Below the pieces are notes generated by a model. It saw only the letters and a program-made list of their open reading frames with translations, had not been told where the DNA came from and searched no databases. From positions 62,001-126,000 of the forward strand of contig DOAQ01000042.1 of the NCBI GenBank assembly GCA_003506435.1: a stretch of 64,000 bases of DNA, read 5' to 3'. Source of the stretch: Prolixibacteraceae bacterium (GTDB lineage: Bacteria; Bacteroidota; Bacteroidia; Bacteroidales; Prolixibacteraceae). The position numbers were made by a program, and so were the translations under genes. Shown piece by piece: positions 35,406-44,003 of this stretch (the first letter of the stretch is position 1; every line of letters begins with the position of its first letter).

Positions 35406-37004
35406 TTATACAATTTTTCTGTTTACCGGGTCCCATTCAACCCGTCGTTTTTCGATATAAGATTTGTGTGCCATCAGACAGGCTACACCTTCCTCAAAAG
35501 CACGTTCGATGTTGGCGCTTGGTACACCACCATTGCGGATGCAATCAATCCATTCTTTAAGATGTAAATGTGTAACATCAACCGATCTTCCATTAATGTT
35601 TGTCGTGGTAAGCCCTCTGGAAGCATAGTATTTTTCACTGGCAGAAGTAACTGCATCTATATTTCCGGAGCCAGGATTAATTGAAATCATTGGAACTGAA
35701 GTATCAATAATACCATCTTCAATTTTCTGCTTGTAACGGGTCGAATCATAGTCTGCTTTAATGCTTAATGACTCACCAAGTTCCATAGAAGCATCATGTC
35801 CCATAAATACCCGTCCCCTTTCGCGACTACTTGCAAGGCTCGCACTAAACGTCAGGGTTAAATCTTTGTCAGGATATTCAAATACACAATGGAGGGTATC
35901 GGGAATTTCACGATTATCTTTCCAGTAATAAATCCCTCCTGAAGAAACTGCTGATTTAGGAATTCCAATCCGGAGTAATTGATTCACTGCATCAAACTCA
36001 TGGGTAAATAGCTGGCCAATCATACCGGTATCGTAATCGAACCATTTGGTCCAACTGTAAAACCTGTCAATGCTAAACGGGACATAAGGCCGGGAACCAA
36101 GCCACTGGAGCCAGTCAATTGATTTTTCGTCTCCGGGTTTCGGGTTCCCATTCGCATCAATATGCCTGACCCAGGCACCACTGGCAGTATTTCGGTTTGA
36201 AGTTGTTTCGACGAGTGTAATCTTACCCAGAATATCCTTTTTAATAATTTCCTTGGCCTTTTGAAAAACAGTATTTTGCGTAATCTGATGACCCAGTTGA
36301 AATACTTTATTACTGTTTCTGACCGTATGATATACCTCATTCAATTCTTCTTCCGTAAGGGCGATACTCTTTTCACAATACACATGTTTTCCGGCCTTTA
36401 TGGCATCAATCGTAATGCGTGCATGGTGGTGGTCGGGCGTGGCAACAATAACGGCATCAATATCCTTATCTTCCAACATATCCTGGTAATGGAGGTATCG
36501 CTTCGCAGGAATTGTTATCCCCTGGCCTCCGCCCGGCCTTATGTTATTTTGTGCAGTTGCCAAACCTTCCTCAGCATGAAGATCAAAAACATCACAAATT
36601 CCAACCAGGGCAACATTCAGATATTCCTGCCCAAGCCATCCGTTTAGTGAATTATTTTTCTTCTTTTTTTCAACATCGGAAGGATGCATAAACCCCAATC
36701 CATTTGCCAGTTGTTGTGCCCGTGTACCAAATCCGATTATTCCAATCCGGAGCAAATTGCCTGGCTTGGCCGATACGTTTTTTATAGTAACAGGAGAATT
36801 CAGATTTTCCAGCCCAAGTGACTCAATAACCTGGTTCTTTTTTTGTTGTTCGAAGTTCCATTTATTGATCACCTCATAACTAAAGAACCCAAGTACTGGT
36901 ATTCCGAGCATTGCCTTTAACCAAGTCCTTCGCTTAATAGAAATTTTGGGTTCTGATTCCATCTTTTCTTCCAGTCCCTGCATTATATCTTTTTTATCTT
37001 CCAT
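35406..37004 (-). CDS. Gfo/Idh/MocA-family oxidoreductase with twin-arginine leader
   Basis: A 532-residue protein. After a ~20-residue extension a twin-arginine leader appears (ISIKRRTWLKAMLGIPVLGFF, R25-R26), so export in folded form with bound cofactor is likely. The Rossmann NAD(P)-binding region has LRIGIIGFGTRAQQL and AVIVATPDHHHARI, and the family's catalytic Lys segment is HVYCEKSIALTEEEL. The C-terminal substrate domain follows (YSWTKWFDYDTGMIGQLFTHEFDAVNQLL). Exported members include GH109-type enzymes that cleave glycosides through transient NAD-dependent oxidation, so glycosidase or sugar dehydrogenase activity is possible. It lies between DoxX and the PL14-like gene in a minus-strand operon. 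Confidence 0.9.
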   Translation of the reverse strand: MEDKKDIMQGLEEKMESEPKISIKRRTWLKAMLGIPVLGFFSYEVINKWNFEQQKKNQVIESLGLENLNSPVTIKNVSAKPGNLLRIGIIGFGTRAQQLANGLGFMHPSDVEKKKKNNSLNGWLGQEYLNVALVGICDVFDLHAEEGLATAQNNIRPGGGQGITIPAKRYLHYQDMLEDKDIDAVIVATPDHHHARITIDAIKAGKHVYCEKSIALTEEELNEVYHTVRNSNKVFQLGHQITQNTVFQKAKEIIKKDILGKITLVETTSNRNTASGAWVRHIDANGNPKPGDEKSIDWLQWLGSRPYVPFSIDRFYSWTKWFDYDTGMIGQLFTHEFDAVNQLLRIGIPKSAVSSGGIYYWKDNREIPDTLHCVFEYPDKDLTLTFSASLASSRERGRVFMGHDASMELGESLSIKADYDSTRYKQKIEDGIIDTSVPMISINPGSGNIDAVTSASEKYYASRGLTTTNINGRSVDVTHLHLKEWIDCIRNGGVPSANIERAFEEGVACLMAHKSYIEKRRVEWDPVNRKIV

Positions 37005-37080
37005 CGTATTAATCTTTTTTCGTGTGTTTGTTTTTTTTCCGATTAATCGGGATCATTCCTGTATGTGAAAATAGATTTCC

Positions 37081-37584
37081 TCATGATCGTTTTTTGCGAT
37101 TTGAAAATTTAAATTCTGATACCATACTATCTAATCCTGCAAACAATCCTGTAGGAAATATTGCCAGAACGAGCAGGGATACAGCCTCAATCAACGTTTT
37201 GCTGACAACCAGATAATTTCCTTCAGTAGGAATTGAATATTCCAATCCAATAAGTGGTGGGTTATTCAGATAATACAACATAAGCAAGATGGCTCCACTG
37301 ATAGCTGCTATCCGGGTAAACAGTCCAACAATTAACCCCAACCCAATGGCTATTAGCCCCCAGGTATTAAGAAAGTCCACAATGTGCAGAATGCCTGTAT
37401 TGGAGACAATCCAGCTTGAAAATCCCGAAAGGATCCATTTAGATTCACTTAAAAATCCTGCTGACGACCAGTTTGGAATGAGCAGCTTGGAAATACCCTC
37501 ATACAATATATGCCAACCAATTAGTATTCGCAGGGTTAATAAAACAAATTTTTGCATAAATGTGAAATTGATGTTTTGTTTCAT
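37081..37584 (-). CDS. DoxX-family membrane protein
   Basis: A 167-residue protein with four predicted membrane segments (LLTLRILIGWHILYEGISKL, FLNTWGLIAIGLGLIVGLF, IAAISGAILLMLYYL, LIEAVSLLVLAIFPTGLFAGLDSM). The RILIGWHILYEGISKL start is typical of DoxX proteins, which are linked to quinone/thiol redox chemistry in some species but have no settled function in Bacteroidota. In glycan-utilisation loci it often accompanies Gfo/Idh/MocA oxidoreductases, and here it is the first gene of that operon (76 bases before the oxidoreductase gene). An electron-transfer partnership with the exported dehydrogenase is a reasonable guess. Confidence 0.85.
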   Translation of the reverse strand: MKQNINFTFMQKFVLLTLRILIGWHILYEGISKLLIPNWSSAGFLSESKWILSGFSSWIVSNTGILHIVDFLNTWGLIAIGLGLIVGLFTRIAAISGAILLMLYYLNNPPLIGLEYSIPTEGNYLVVSKTLIEAVSLLVLAIFPTGLFAGLDSMVSEFKFSNRKKRS

Positions 37585-37845
37585 ATATTTGTAAATAAAT
37601 TACGAAAATAAGATTACGAAAGTTCATACATGTCAATAAAAAACGATACGACTATTATGCAAAAGTATTTATTAATTTTCACTTCTGCAAAAGAGTCTTT
37701 ATATTTATAATGAAACAACTATTAGAGAATTTTCCTTACACTGAGAGATGACTTCAATAACTATCGGGGTCATACAATGAAAATGATAAACAATGAGTGA
37801 AAGCTAATATGGAAACTGCAAAACTTTAATTTAAAAAATAAACAA

Positions 37846-38790
37846 ATGAATACTTTTACCTACATATTACCATTATTACTATTGAGTTTGCTTTTCACTA
37901 ACTGTAAACTGAAACAGAACAACGCGATAAATTCATCCGACACATTAGCATTTGCAAAGGAAATGGTGGAGTTTCAGCCGAATAAGCAAAATCCTCTCTT
38001 CAGTGGAACCAATAACGAGACCTGGGATAAAAATATCCGGGAGCGTGGCTTTATTCTGTCTGAAAATGGCTCATACAAGATGTGGTACACTGGTTATACG
38101 GGAAATGACAATGATCCGAAGTACCTTGGACTAGCAACATCAAAGGATGGGATCAACTGGGTACGAGATCCCAATAACCCAATCTTTAGCCAAAAATGGA
38201 CAGAAGACATGTTTGTTATAAAATATGAAGGGAAATATTATATGTATGCCGAAGGAAAGAACGATATTGCCCATTTGCTTATTTCGGATGACGGTATAAA
38301 TTGGTGTGAGCAGGGCGACCTGGTAATTTTAACCGAAAAAGGTGATCCTATTCCCGGCCCATACGGAACACCTTCTGTTTTAATTGAAGATGGTAAGTGG
38401 TACTTAATTTATGAGAGAAATGACGAGGCTTTATGGCTTGCCACGTCAACTGATAAAAAAAACTGGACAAATATACAGGACGAACCTATCCTGAAGAAGG
38501 GGCCGGAGGCTTATGACAAAGGAGCTGTCGCCTGCAACCAGGTTGTCAAATTCAAGGGTAAATATTATATGTATTATCATGGTTCGACGGATGTAAACTG
38601 GGCACTTCCCGGAGCAAATTCTCTGTGGACATCAAGCGTTGCCATGTCTACCGATTTAATTCACTGGACAAAATATCCCAAAAATCCGATTGTTGAAGGC
38701 GATCATTCTAGTCCAATAATAGTTTCAAACGGGGATGAATTTTGCCTATACACCATGCACAATGAAGTATGGCGATACAACGCTAAATAG
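37846..38790 (+). CDS. GH43/GH32-like five-bladed beta-propeller lipoprotein
   Basis: A 314-residue lipoprotein (lipobox LLFTNCK, C20). The repeated propeller blades carry YKMWYTGYTGNDNDPKYLGLATSKDGINWVRDPNNPIF, YYMYAEGKNDIAHLLISDDGINW, WYLIYERNDEALWLATSTDKKNW and YYMYYHGSTDVNW. The blade pattern (SxDGxxW) is typical of GH43, GH32, GH68 and GH130-type enzymes. A catalytic Asp/Glu set is plausible (for example the D in WTEDMFVIKYEGKYYMYAE), but the family cannot be fixed. It is divergent from DoxX and converges on the iron-sulphur gene remnant. Confidence 0.8.
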   Translation: MNTFTYILPLLLLSLLFTNCKLKQNNAINSSDTLAFAKEMVEFQPNKQNPLFSGTNNETWDKNIRERGFILSENGSYKMWYTGYTGNDNDPKYLGLATSKDGINWVRDPNNPIFSQKWTEDMFVIKYEGKYYMYAEGKNDIAHLLISDDGINWCEQGDLVILTEKGDPIPGPYGTPSVLIEDGKWYLIYERNDEALWLATSTDKKNWTNIQDEPILKKGPEAYDKGAVACNQVVKFKGKYYMYYHGSTDVNWALPGANSLWTSSVAMSTDLIHWTKYPKNPIVEGDHSSPIIVSNGDEFCLYTMHNEVWRYNAK

Positions 38791-38830
38791 TCGTCTTTAG
38801 AAAATCATCTTTAGAATTTGTTGTAAATTA

Positions 38831-38874
38831 AACCCGATAAGACTAGTCTCGTGTTAACTTGATAAGTCCGGGTT
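38831..38874. terminator. Possible terminator hairpin between convergent genes
   Basis: AACCCG (38831-38836) pairs with CGGGTT (38869-38874), with an AT-rich tail on both sides, after the GH43-like gene. The loop is long (32 nt), so it is a weak candidate. Confidence 0.35.
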
Positions 38875-39093
38875 ATTAAATTTTGTATTGTAAACTCCCA
38901 TTTGGACAGGATGCCACACATTTGTAATCATCGTGATCTCCATTATTAGCCCCATAGGACAAACCCAACGACAAAAAACTTTCCCAAATATAACTTTCAA
39001 CACTACTCCTTCCTCATGATAATGTAAAATTGCCAGATACAGGGAAACACCCCAACTAGACAGAATTATCATACGGCTATTCCACCCTGGCAA
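38854..39093 (-). pseudogene. 4Fe-4S binding membrane protein with internal deletion and frameshift
   Basis: The frame starts inside the 3' end of the thioredoxin gene (17-base overlap), as in a coupled operon. It begins normally through HYHEEGVVLKVIFGKVFCRWVCPMGLIMEI, the membrane-embedded cysteine motif of NapH/CcoG-like ferredoxin proteins. Immediately afterwards the sequence jumps: in the +1 frame the minus strand reads DDYKCVASCPNGSLQYKI followed by a stop at 38876-38878, which is the second half of a ferredoxin motif and the natural C-terminus. The stretch between, with the other cysteine clusters, is missing. A single internal deletion explains both the loss and the frame change. The gene is dead. 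Confidence 0.8.
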
Positions 39094-39496
39094 TCTCTTT
39101 CAATAAATAATCTTTTGATTTTACACCTACAAAGCGGTTTATTTCGGTGCCGTTCTTAAAAAGAACTAAAGTGGGGATACTCCGGACCTTAAACTTTTGG
39201 GCCAGCGACTGATACTGTTGAACATCAACTTTTCCCACATGCGAATTTCCGGATAATTCGGCAGAAACTTCATTCAACACAGGAGCCATCATTCGACAGG
39301 GAGCGCACCAGTTTGCCCAGAAATCGACCAGAACGATTTTGTTTTTTGTTATTTGCTGAAAATTTTTGTCGGTAAGCGTCAGTATTTTATGGTGATCGGC
39401 AACCAAAGGTGCATTTTTGATTTTTGCCATTGCAATGAATCGAAGAACAATAAATGCAACGATCAGAACACCAAGTACAATGAATATAGTTTGCAT
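39077..39496 (-). CDS. Membrane-anchored thioredoxin
   Basis: A 139-residue protein. The N-terminal hydrophobic helix (about 3-22, IFIVLGVLIVAFIVLRFIAM) anchors it to the membrane, followed by a thioredoxin fold with the active site DFWANWCAPCRMMAP (C64, C67), the cis-proline region VRSIPTLVLFKNG and a C-terminal helix. It starts one base after the thioredoxin-reductase gene ends, so the reductase probably keeps it reduced. The downstream iron-sulphur gene is a remnant, so any joint function with it has been lost. Confidence 0.92.
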   Translation of the reverse strand: MQTIFIVLGVLIVAFIVLRFIAMAKIKNAPLVADHHKILTLTDKNFQQITKNKIVLVDFWANWCAPCRMMAPVLNEVSAELSGNSHVGKVDVQQYQSLAQKFKVRSIPTLVLFKNGTEINRFVGVKSKDYLLKEIARVE

Positions 39497-39497
39497 A

Positions 39498-40472
39498 TTA
39501 TGCAGGTATTAGTTTTTTCCTTTTTGTTTTTATTTCGTGAATATAGTTTGAAGCTGCCAACGCAGCAATGGTACCGTCTCCCACTGCGGTAGTTATCTGC
39601 CGGAAACGTTTCGCAATGCTATCGCCAGCCGCATAAACCCCCGAAATACTGGTTGACATATCAGATTTCACCACTATTTCCCCCCATTGATTCAGATCGA
39701 CTTTCCCATTAAGAAATTCTGTATTGGGAATATATCCAATAAAAACAAATACACCATCGGTTTTGAAAGGGGCAATTTCGCCTGTATTCAGGTTTTTAAT
39801 ATCTACACGTTCAAGATTTTCATCACCGTAAAATGCAGTAATTGCAGATTCCATTACAAAACCTATTTTAGGATGGTTTTGTGCTTCTGCCACAGCATAT
39901 TCAAAAGCCTGAAAATGGTCGAACTGATGCACAATGGTTACTTTACCGGCATATTTGGTAAGCGAAACAGCTTCTTCAAGTGCCGAATTTCCACCTCCAA
40001 CCACGACAATTTCTTTATCTGTAAAAAAATCCCCGTCACAAGTAGCACAGTAAGAAATCCCTTTGCCTTTGAATTTGTCTTCACCTGGCACCCCTAATGT
40101 GCGTGATCTCCCGCCAGGAGTGAGAATAATGCTGTTTGAAGTATATGTATTCCTATCCGAAAGCAACAGGCTTTTTACTTCGCCTTCCAGTTCAATATTA
40201 AGAATGGAAATATTTGATTTTATATTGCACCCAAAGGTTTTTGCCTGTTTTTTCATAATATTGGAAAGTTGGTAACCTGAAATGTTCTCTACTCCCGGAT
40301 AATTAGCTATCTCGTGAGTCAACACCATTTGTCCGCCAATAGTACCTTCGTTAACAATGAGTGTTCTCAGCCTTGCGCGCGACAGGTAAATACCTGCCGT
40401 CAATCCGGCAGGCCCTCCACCTATCACAATCGCATCGTAATGATTGTTTGTGTCCATCATCACACTAAGCAT
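39498..40472 (-). CDS. trxB: Thioredoxin reductase (NADPH, FAD)
   Basis: A 324-residue flavoprotein. FAD-binding AIVIGGGPAGLTAGIYLSRA near the N-terminus, NADPH-binding IVVVGGGNSALEEAVSL, the redox-active pair GISYCATCDGDFF (C142, C145) and the C-terminal GVYAAGDSIAKRFRQITTAVGDG FAD motif are all present. It transfers electrons from NADPH to thioredoxin. The start overlaps the end of the upstream thioredoxin-like gene by 8 bases, so translation is coupled; an in-frame ATG a few codons further is also possible. It lies in a three-gene operon with two thioredoxin-fold proteins. Confidence 0.96.
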   Translation of the reverse strand: MLSVMMDTNNHYDAIVIGGGPAGLTAGIYLSRARLRTLIVNEGTIGGQMVLTHEIANYPGVENISGYQLSNIMKKQAKTFGCNIKSNISILNIELEGEVKSLLLSDRNTYTSNSIILTPGGRSRTLGVPGEDKFKGKGISYCATCDGDFFTDKEIVVVGGGNSALEEAVSLTKYAGKVTIVHQFDHFQAFEYAVAEAQNHPKIGFVMESAITAFYGDENLERVDIKNLNTGEIAPFKTDGVFVFIGYIPNTEFLNGKVDLNQWGEIVVKSDMSTSISGVYAAGDSIAKRFRQITTAVGDGTIAALAASNYIHEIKTKRKKLIPA

Positions 40473-40821
40473 TTTCAGTTACTGCAAATTCCTGGTCTAA
40501 AATGGCAGTTACCTGAGCTTTTGATTGAATGCTCGAAGTCGCCTTTACCACTTTCCCGTTTTTGTAATAAATGGTAAATGGAATTCCCATAAAACCACGT
40601 ACTTCCGGGAGATTACGAATAACATACGACTCGGGGTTGTCGAATTCCATATCAAAAAAATTCACGTGCTTGTATTCTTCTTCCAACTCTTCGGCAATTC
40701 CGTAAACCGGGATACACATTGGCCCCATACGCCCACAGATAACCATTACATTTTCATTCTCATTAATTACCCGGGCATGATCAGCAGCACTTTCAATGTG
40801 TTTTAAATTAGTATACAACAT
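40465..40821 (-). CDS. Thioredoxin-like protein with C-x6-C motif
   Basis: A 118-residue thioredoxin-fold protein. The normal WCGPC motif is replaced by VICGRMGPMCIPVYG (C29 and C36, six residues apart), while the cis-proline region is retained in FMGIPFTIYYKNGKVV. The two spaced cysteines may form a slow disulphide or bind a ligand rather than act as a standard reductant. It is encoded immediately upstream of thioredoxin reductase in the same operon, so it is probably a reductase substrate or a sensor. It is the promoter-proximal gene and divergent from the Crp/Fnr regulator. Confidence 0.85.
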   Translation of the reverse strand: MLYTNLKHIESAADHARVINENENVMVICGRMGPMCIPVYGIAEELEEEYKHVNFFDMEFDNPESYVIRNLPEVRGFMGIPFTIYYKNGKVVKATSSIQSKAQVTAILDQEFAVTENA

Positions 40822-40848
40822 GACTTTTTATTTTTAAAGTTTGTATGG

Positions 40849-40856
40849 CAAAATTA
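40849..40856 (-). promoter_or_regulatory. Candidate -7 element (TAATTTTG) for the thioredoxin operon
   Basis: Read on the minus strand, 40856-40849 gives TAATTTTG, a match to TAnnTTTG, about 28 bases before the first start codon of the operon. The 157-base divergent region with the Crp/Fnr gene is a likely site of control. Confidence 0.4.
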
Positions 40857-40978
40857 AGCCTTAAAATGTCGGGAATAATGATTTATCATGCTTCGCTCAA
40901 CAACTTCGGTCTTGAATTACGACAACTTTTTTATTGATTTAGTTTTACCTTAGCAGTCTGAATTATTATCGAGAGTGT

Positions 40979-41674
40979 ATGAAAACTATTCATGAAACAG
41001 ACAATGATTTTATTTGTGACATTCAGGCTCCATGTTTCCAAATGCTTTCGCATGACGAAATTGAACTGATTAGGGAAAGTAAAACTCAGATTCTGTTCCG
41101 CAAAGGCGACAATCTGACCAAACAAGGTACGTTTGCTTCGTATATTTTATTTATTATCAATGGATTAGCAAAACAGTATATTGAAGGTGAGGTAAATAAA
41201 AGTTTTAATCTCAGGATCGTAAAACCCGGAGATTTTGTAGGTCTTTCATCTGTTTTTTCCAAAAATGTATTTAATTACTCATCTGTCGCGATAACCGACT
41301 GCCAGGTATTTCTGATTGAAAAGGAGGCCATGGCAAAAGTAGTAAAGCAAAATGGCATTTTTAGTTTTGATATTATTAAGCGATACTGCGGGCAAAACAT
41401 CAATTTATTCGATTCGCTCCGAAAAATATTATATAAACAGATGAATGGACGTATAGCTGACACCCTGCTTTACATCGACGGATTAAAAACAGAAAATCCG
41501 GAAATTTTTCAACTCCTTTCGCGCAAAGACATTGCCGAATTTGCAGGTATTTCAACTGAAAGTGCGGTAAAATTACTGAAGAGCTTTGAAAAAGACGGAT
41601 TGATTCAGCTAAACGATAAAGATATTGTAATTGAAAAACGGGAAGAGCTGATGGAAATCAGTAAACGGGGATAA
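40979..41674 (+). CDS. Crp/Fnr-family transcriptional regulator
   Basis: A 231-residue regulator. The N-terminal cyclic-nucleotide-binding-like beta-barrel covers about residues 20-140 (TQILFRKGDNLTKQGTFASYILFIINGLAKQYIEG, VKPGDFVGLSSVF), followed by the dimerisation helix and the C-terminal winged helix (about 165-225: LLSRKDIAEFAGISTESAVKLLKSFEKDGLIQL). It lacks the cysteine cluster of oxygen-sensing Fnr proteins, so another signal is likely. It is encoded divergently from the thioredoxin operon and probably controls it, a common arrangement for redox or oxygen responses in Bacteroidota. Confidence 0.92.
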   Translation: MKTIHETDNDFICDIQAPCFQMLSHDEIELIRESKTQILFRKGDNLTKQGTFASYILFIINGLAKQYIEGEVNKSFNLRIVKPGDFVGLSSVFSKNVFNYSSVAITDCQVFLIEKEAMAKVVKQNGIFSFDIIKRYCGQNINLFDSLRKILYKQMNGRIADTLLYIDGLKTENPEIFQLLSRKDIAEFAGISTESAVKLLKSFEKDGLIQLNDKDIVIEKREELMEISKRG

Positions 41675-41735
41675 CATTATATCCAACTGAAACTGAAATT
41701 TATCTGAAAGGCGCCATAACACAACATTTATTTAC

Positions 41736-42935
41736 ATGACAATAAATTCAATTCGCATGAATCAATTCAGAATGATCATCATTTCGATGTTCATTGGTGG
41801 AATTTCAGTTGCACAGGAAAAAGTTCAGTGTATCGACTCCGTGACCATTAGCATGGCCCCTTTTTCCGATAGCTCTCGTCACTGGTACGGTATTCATGAT
41901 GACGGGAATATTATTAATCCGCTGCCCGAACGCCCGCAGTACAGTGAAACGGAAATCACAAAAATCGCCGATAACATATTACTTTTCCAGCGCAACAATG
42001 GCGGTTGGCCGAAAAATTACGACATGCAGGCCATTTTAACAAGTGAACAGATTGACAGTGTGGCAAATGCAAAAAATCAGCGTCACACAACGTTTGATAA
42101 TTCAACAACTTATACGCAAATTGAATATCTGGCCCGGGTTTATAGCATTACGCGGGAAGAAAAATACAAAGATGCCTGCTTGAAAGGAATTGAGTTTGTT
42201 CTGTCAGCCCAGTATCCCAATGGTGGCTGGCCCCAGTATTTTCCACTGGAAAATAACTACAGCCGCCTCATCACTTTTAACGACGGTGCATATATCGGCA
42301 TCATGAACATGCTGAAAAAAATTATCGACCAGCATTCGTATTTTTCTTTCATTCCTGATGAAATACGGAAAAAGGCAGAGCTGTCTTTTCAGAAAGGACT
42401 GGAATGTATCCTGCAAATGCAGATTGTTGATAATGGCAGGCTCACAGCCTGGTGTCAGCAACACGATGAGATCACATTGAAACCGGCATGGGCAAGGGCA
42501 TTCGAGCCGCCTGCCATTTGCAACGGCGAAAGTGCCCCGGTTGTTTTATTGCTCATGCAGCTCGAAAATCCATCTCCTGAAATAATCCAATCTATACAAA
42601 GTGCGGTAAAATGGTTTTCCGATTCAAAAATTTTATACACAAGGGTAAAAACAATTCAAGCGCCTATTGAAAAATCGAGATGGCAAACCACGCATTACGA
42701 CAAGGTTGTAGTTTTCGATCCACTGGCGCCGCCAATATGGACCCGCTATTACGAATTAAAAACCAACCGTCCTCTGTTTTGCGACCGAACCCGCGAGTTT
42801 CTTTATTCATTGGCCGAGGTGAGCCGCGAACGCCGGAGTGGCTATGGATGGTATATTTATTCACCGCAGGAAGTTTTGGATAAATATTCCGAATGGCAGC
42901 AAAAATGGGCGCCAAACGGAAATAGATTAAAATAA
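41736..42935 (+). CDS. pelA: Pectate lyase, polysaccharide lyase family 10
   Basis: A 399-residue secreted enzyme with a signal peptide (about 1-29). The (alpha/alpha)3 toroid of PL10 shows NILLFQRNNGGWPKNYDM, RHTTFDNSTTYTQIEYLARVY, QYPNGGWPQYFPLENNYSRLITFNDGAYIGIM, WCQQHDEITLKPAWARAFEPP and RRSGYGWYIYSPQEVLDKY. It breaks polygalacturonate by beta-elimination with calcium. The PNGGWPQYFP and TFNDGA segments carry the family's conserved calcium/catalytic surroundings. It starts a three-gene plus-strand cassette with an esterase and a CE8 methylesterase, so pectin is demethylated, deacetylated and cleaved by co-encoded enzymes. Confidence 0.95.
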   Translation: MTINSIRMNQFRMIIISMFIGGISVAQEKVQCIDSVTISMAPFSDSSRHWYGIHDDGNIINPLPERPQYSETEITKIADNILLFQRNNGGWPKNYDMQAILTSEQIDSVANAKNQRHTTFDNSTTYTQIEYLARVYSITREEKYKDACLKGIEFVLSAQYPNGGWPQYFPLENNYSRLITFNDGAYIGIMNMLKKIIDQHSYFSFIPDEIRKKAELSFQKGLECILQMQIVDNGRLTAWCQQHDEITLKPAWARAFEPPAICNGESAPVVLLLMQLENPSPEIIQSIQSAVKWFSDSKILYTRVKTIQAPIEKSRWQTTHYDKVVVFDPLAPPIWTRYYELKTNRPLFCDRTREFLYSLAEVSRERRSGYGWYIYSPQEVLDKYSEWQQKWAPNGNRLK

Positions 42936-42991
42936 AAAAATGTATTTAACCGAAGATACGAATATATAAAGATTGAAAAGTTGCAAAATAG

Positions 42992-43993
42992 ATGAAACAA
43001 ATTACTGTAATACTGGCAATTATATGGCTAAACAGTACGGAACTTTCGGCGCAAGGCAACGAACGACAAGCGATTCCGCGCGATACAACATTTACGTCGT
43101 ATCTGGCTTGGGTAAAAATAAAGAAAGACTATCCGCAGACACGCATCGTCAAGCCTTATTTACCTAAAAACGTGAAAGCAAAATACAACATTGTTTATGC
43201 AAGCCTGCCAAATACCACTTACGGAAAACGCGATCTGCACCTTGATCTTTTTCAACCTAAAACGAAAGGCAGGTACCCTGCGCTGCTGCTAATTCACGGC
43301 GGGGGCTGGCGTTCGGGCAACCGCACAATGCAAATTCCGATGGCTCAGCAAATCGCAGCCAAAGGATATGTTACGGCAGCGGTTGAATATCGTTTGTCGC
43401 CTGAAGCACTCTACCCGGCAGCTATTTTCGATATAAAAGCAGCTATCCGCTATCTGCGTGCCAATGCAAAAAAATTCAATATCGATCCCGATCGTATCGC
43501 CATTTCCGGTAGTTCTGCAGGTGGTCAGTTGGCGGCTTTGATCGGAATGACCGGCGAAGTAGAAAGATTCGAAGGAAACGAAGGTTACAACCACGTTTCA
43601 GCAAAAGTACAGGCAGTGATCGACATGGACGGCATTCTCGATTTTACCGACCCCGCAGAAAGCGGAAAAGATATTGACCCGGCCAAACCATCGGCAGGTG
43701 CATCCTGGTTCGGAGCAACATTCAGGGGAGCGCCGGAAAAATGGATCGAGGCCTCTCCTATTCAATACGCCGACAAAAACTCGCCACCCATTCTATTTAT
43801 AAACAGCTCCCTTCCACGGTTTCACGCCGGACGCGACAGTGTGATCAGCATATTGAATTCACACCATATTTATACTGAAGTTCACACCATCGCCGATACT
43901 CCGCATCCGTTTTGGCTTTTCCATCCCTGGTTCGAGCCTACGGTGGGCTATATGGTTGCTTTTCTTGACAAAATTTTCAGCAACGCCAAATAA
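42992..43993 (+). CDS. Alpha/beta-hydrolase, pectin acetylesterase-like
   Basis: A 333-residue secreted esterase with a signal peptide (about 1-21, TELSAQ). The HSL-like alpha/beta-hydrolase has the oxyanion motif LLIHGGGWRSGN and the nucleophile elbow IAISGSSAGGQLAAL (S175), with a late His in HTIADTPHPFWLFHPW. Such enzymes (BD-FAE and related carbohydrate esterases) remove acetyl or feruloyl groups from plant polysaccharides. Its position between PL10 pectate lyase and CE8 pectin methylesterase suggests removal of acetyl groups from pectin so that the lyase can act. Spacing is 56 bases before it and 10 after. Confidence 0.9.
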   Translation: MKQITVILAIIWLNSTELSAQGNERQAIPRDTTFTSYLAWVKIKKDYPQTRIVKPYLPKNVKAKYNIVYASLPNTTYGKRDLHLDLFQPKTKGRYPALLLIHGGGWRSGNRTMQIPMAQQIAAKGYVTAAVEYRLSPEALYPAAIFDIKAAIRYLRANAKKFNIDPDRIAISGSSAGGQLAALIGMTGEVERFEGNEGYNHVSAKVQAVIDMDGILDFTDPAESGKDIDPAKPSAGASWFGATFRGAPEKWIEASPIQYADKNSPPILFINSSLPRFHAGRDSVISILNSHHIYTEVHTIADTPHPFWLFHPWFEPTVGYMVAFLDKIFSNAK

Positions 43994-44003
43994 TATCTGA
44001 AGC

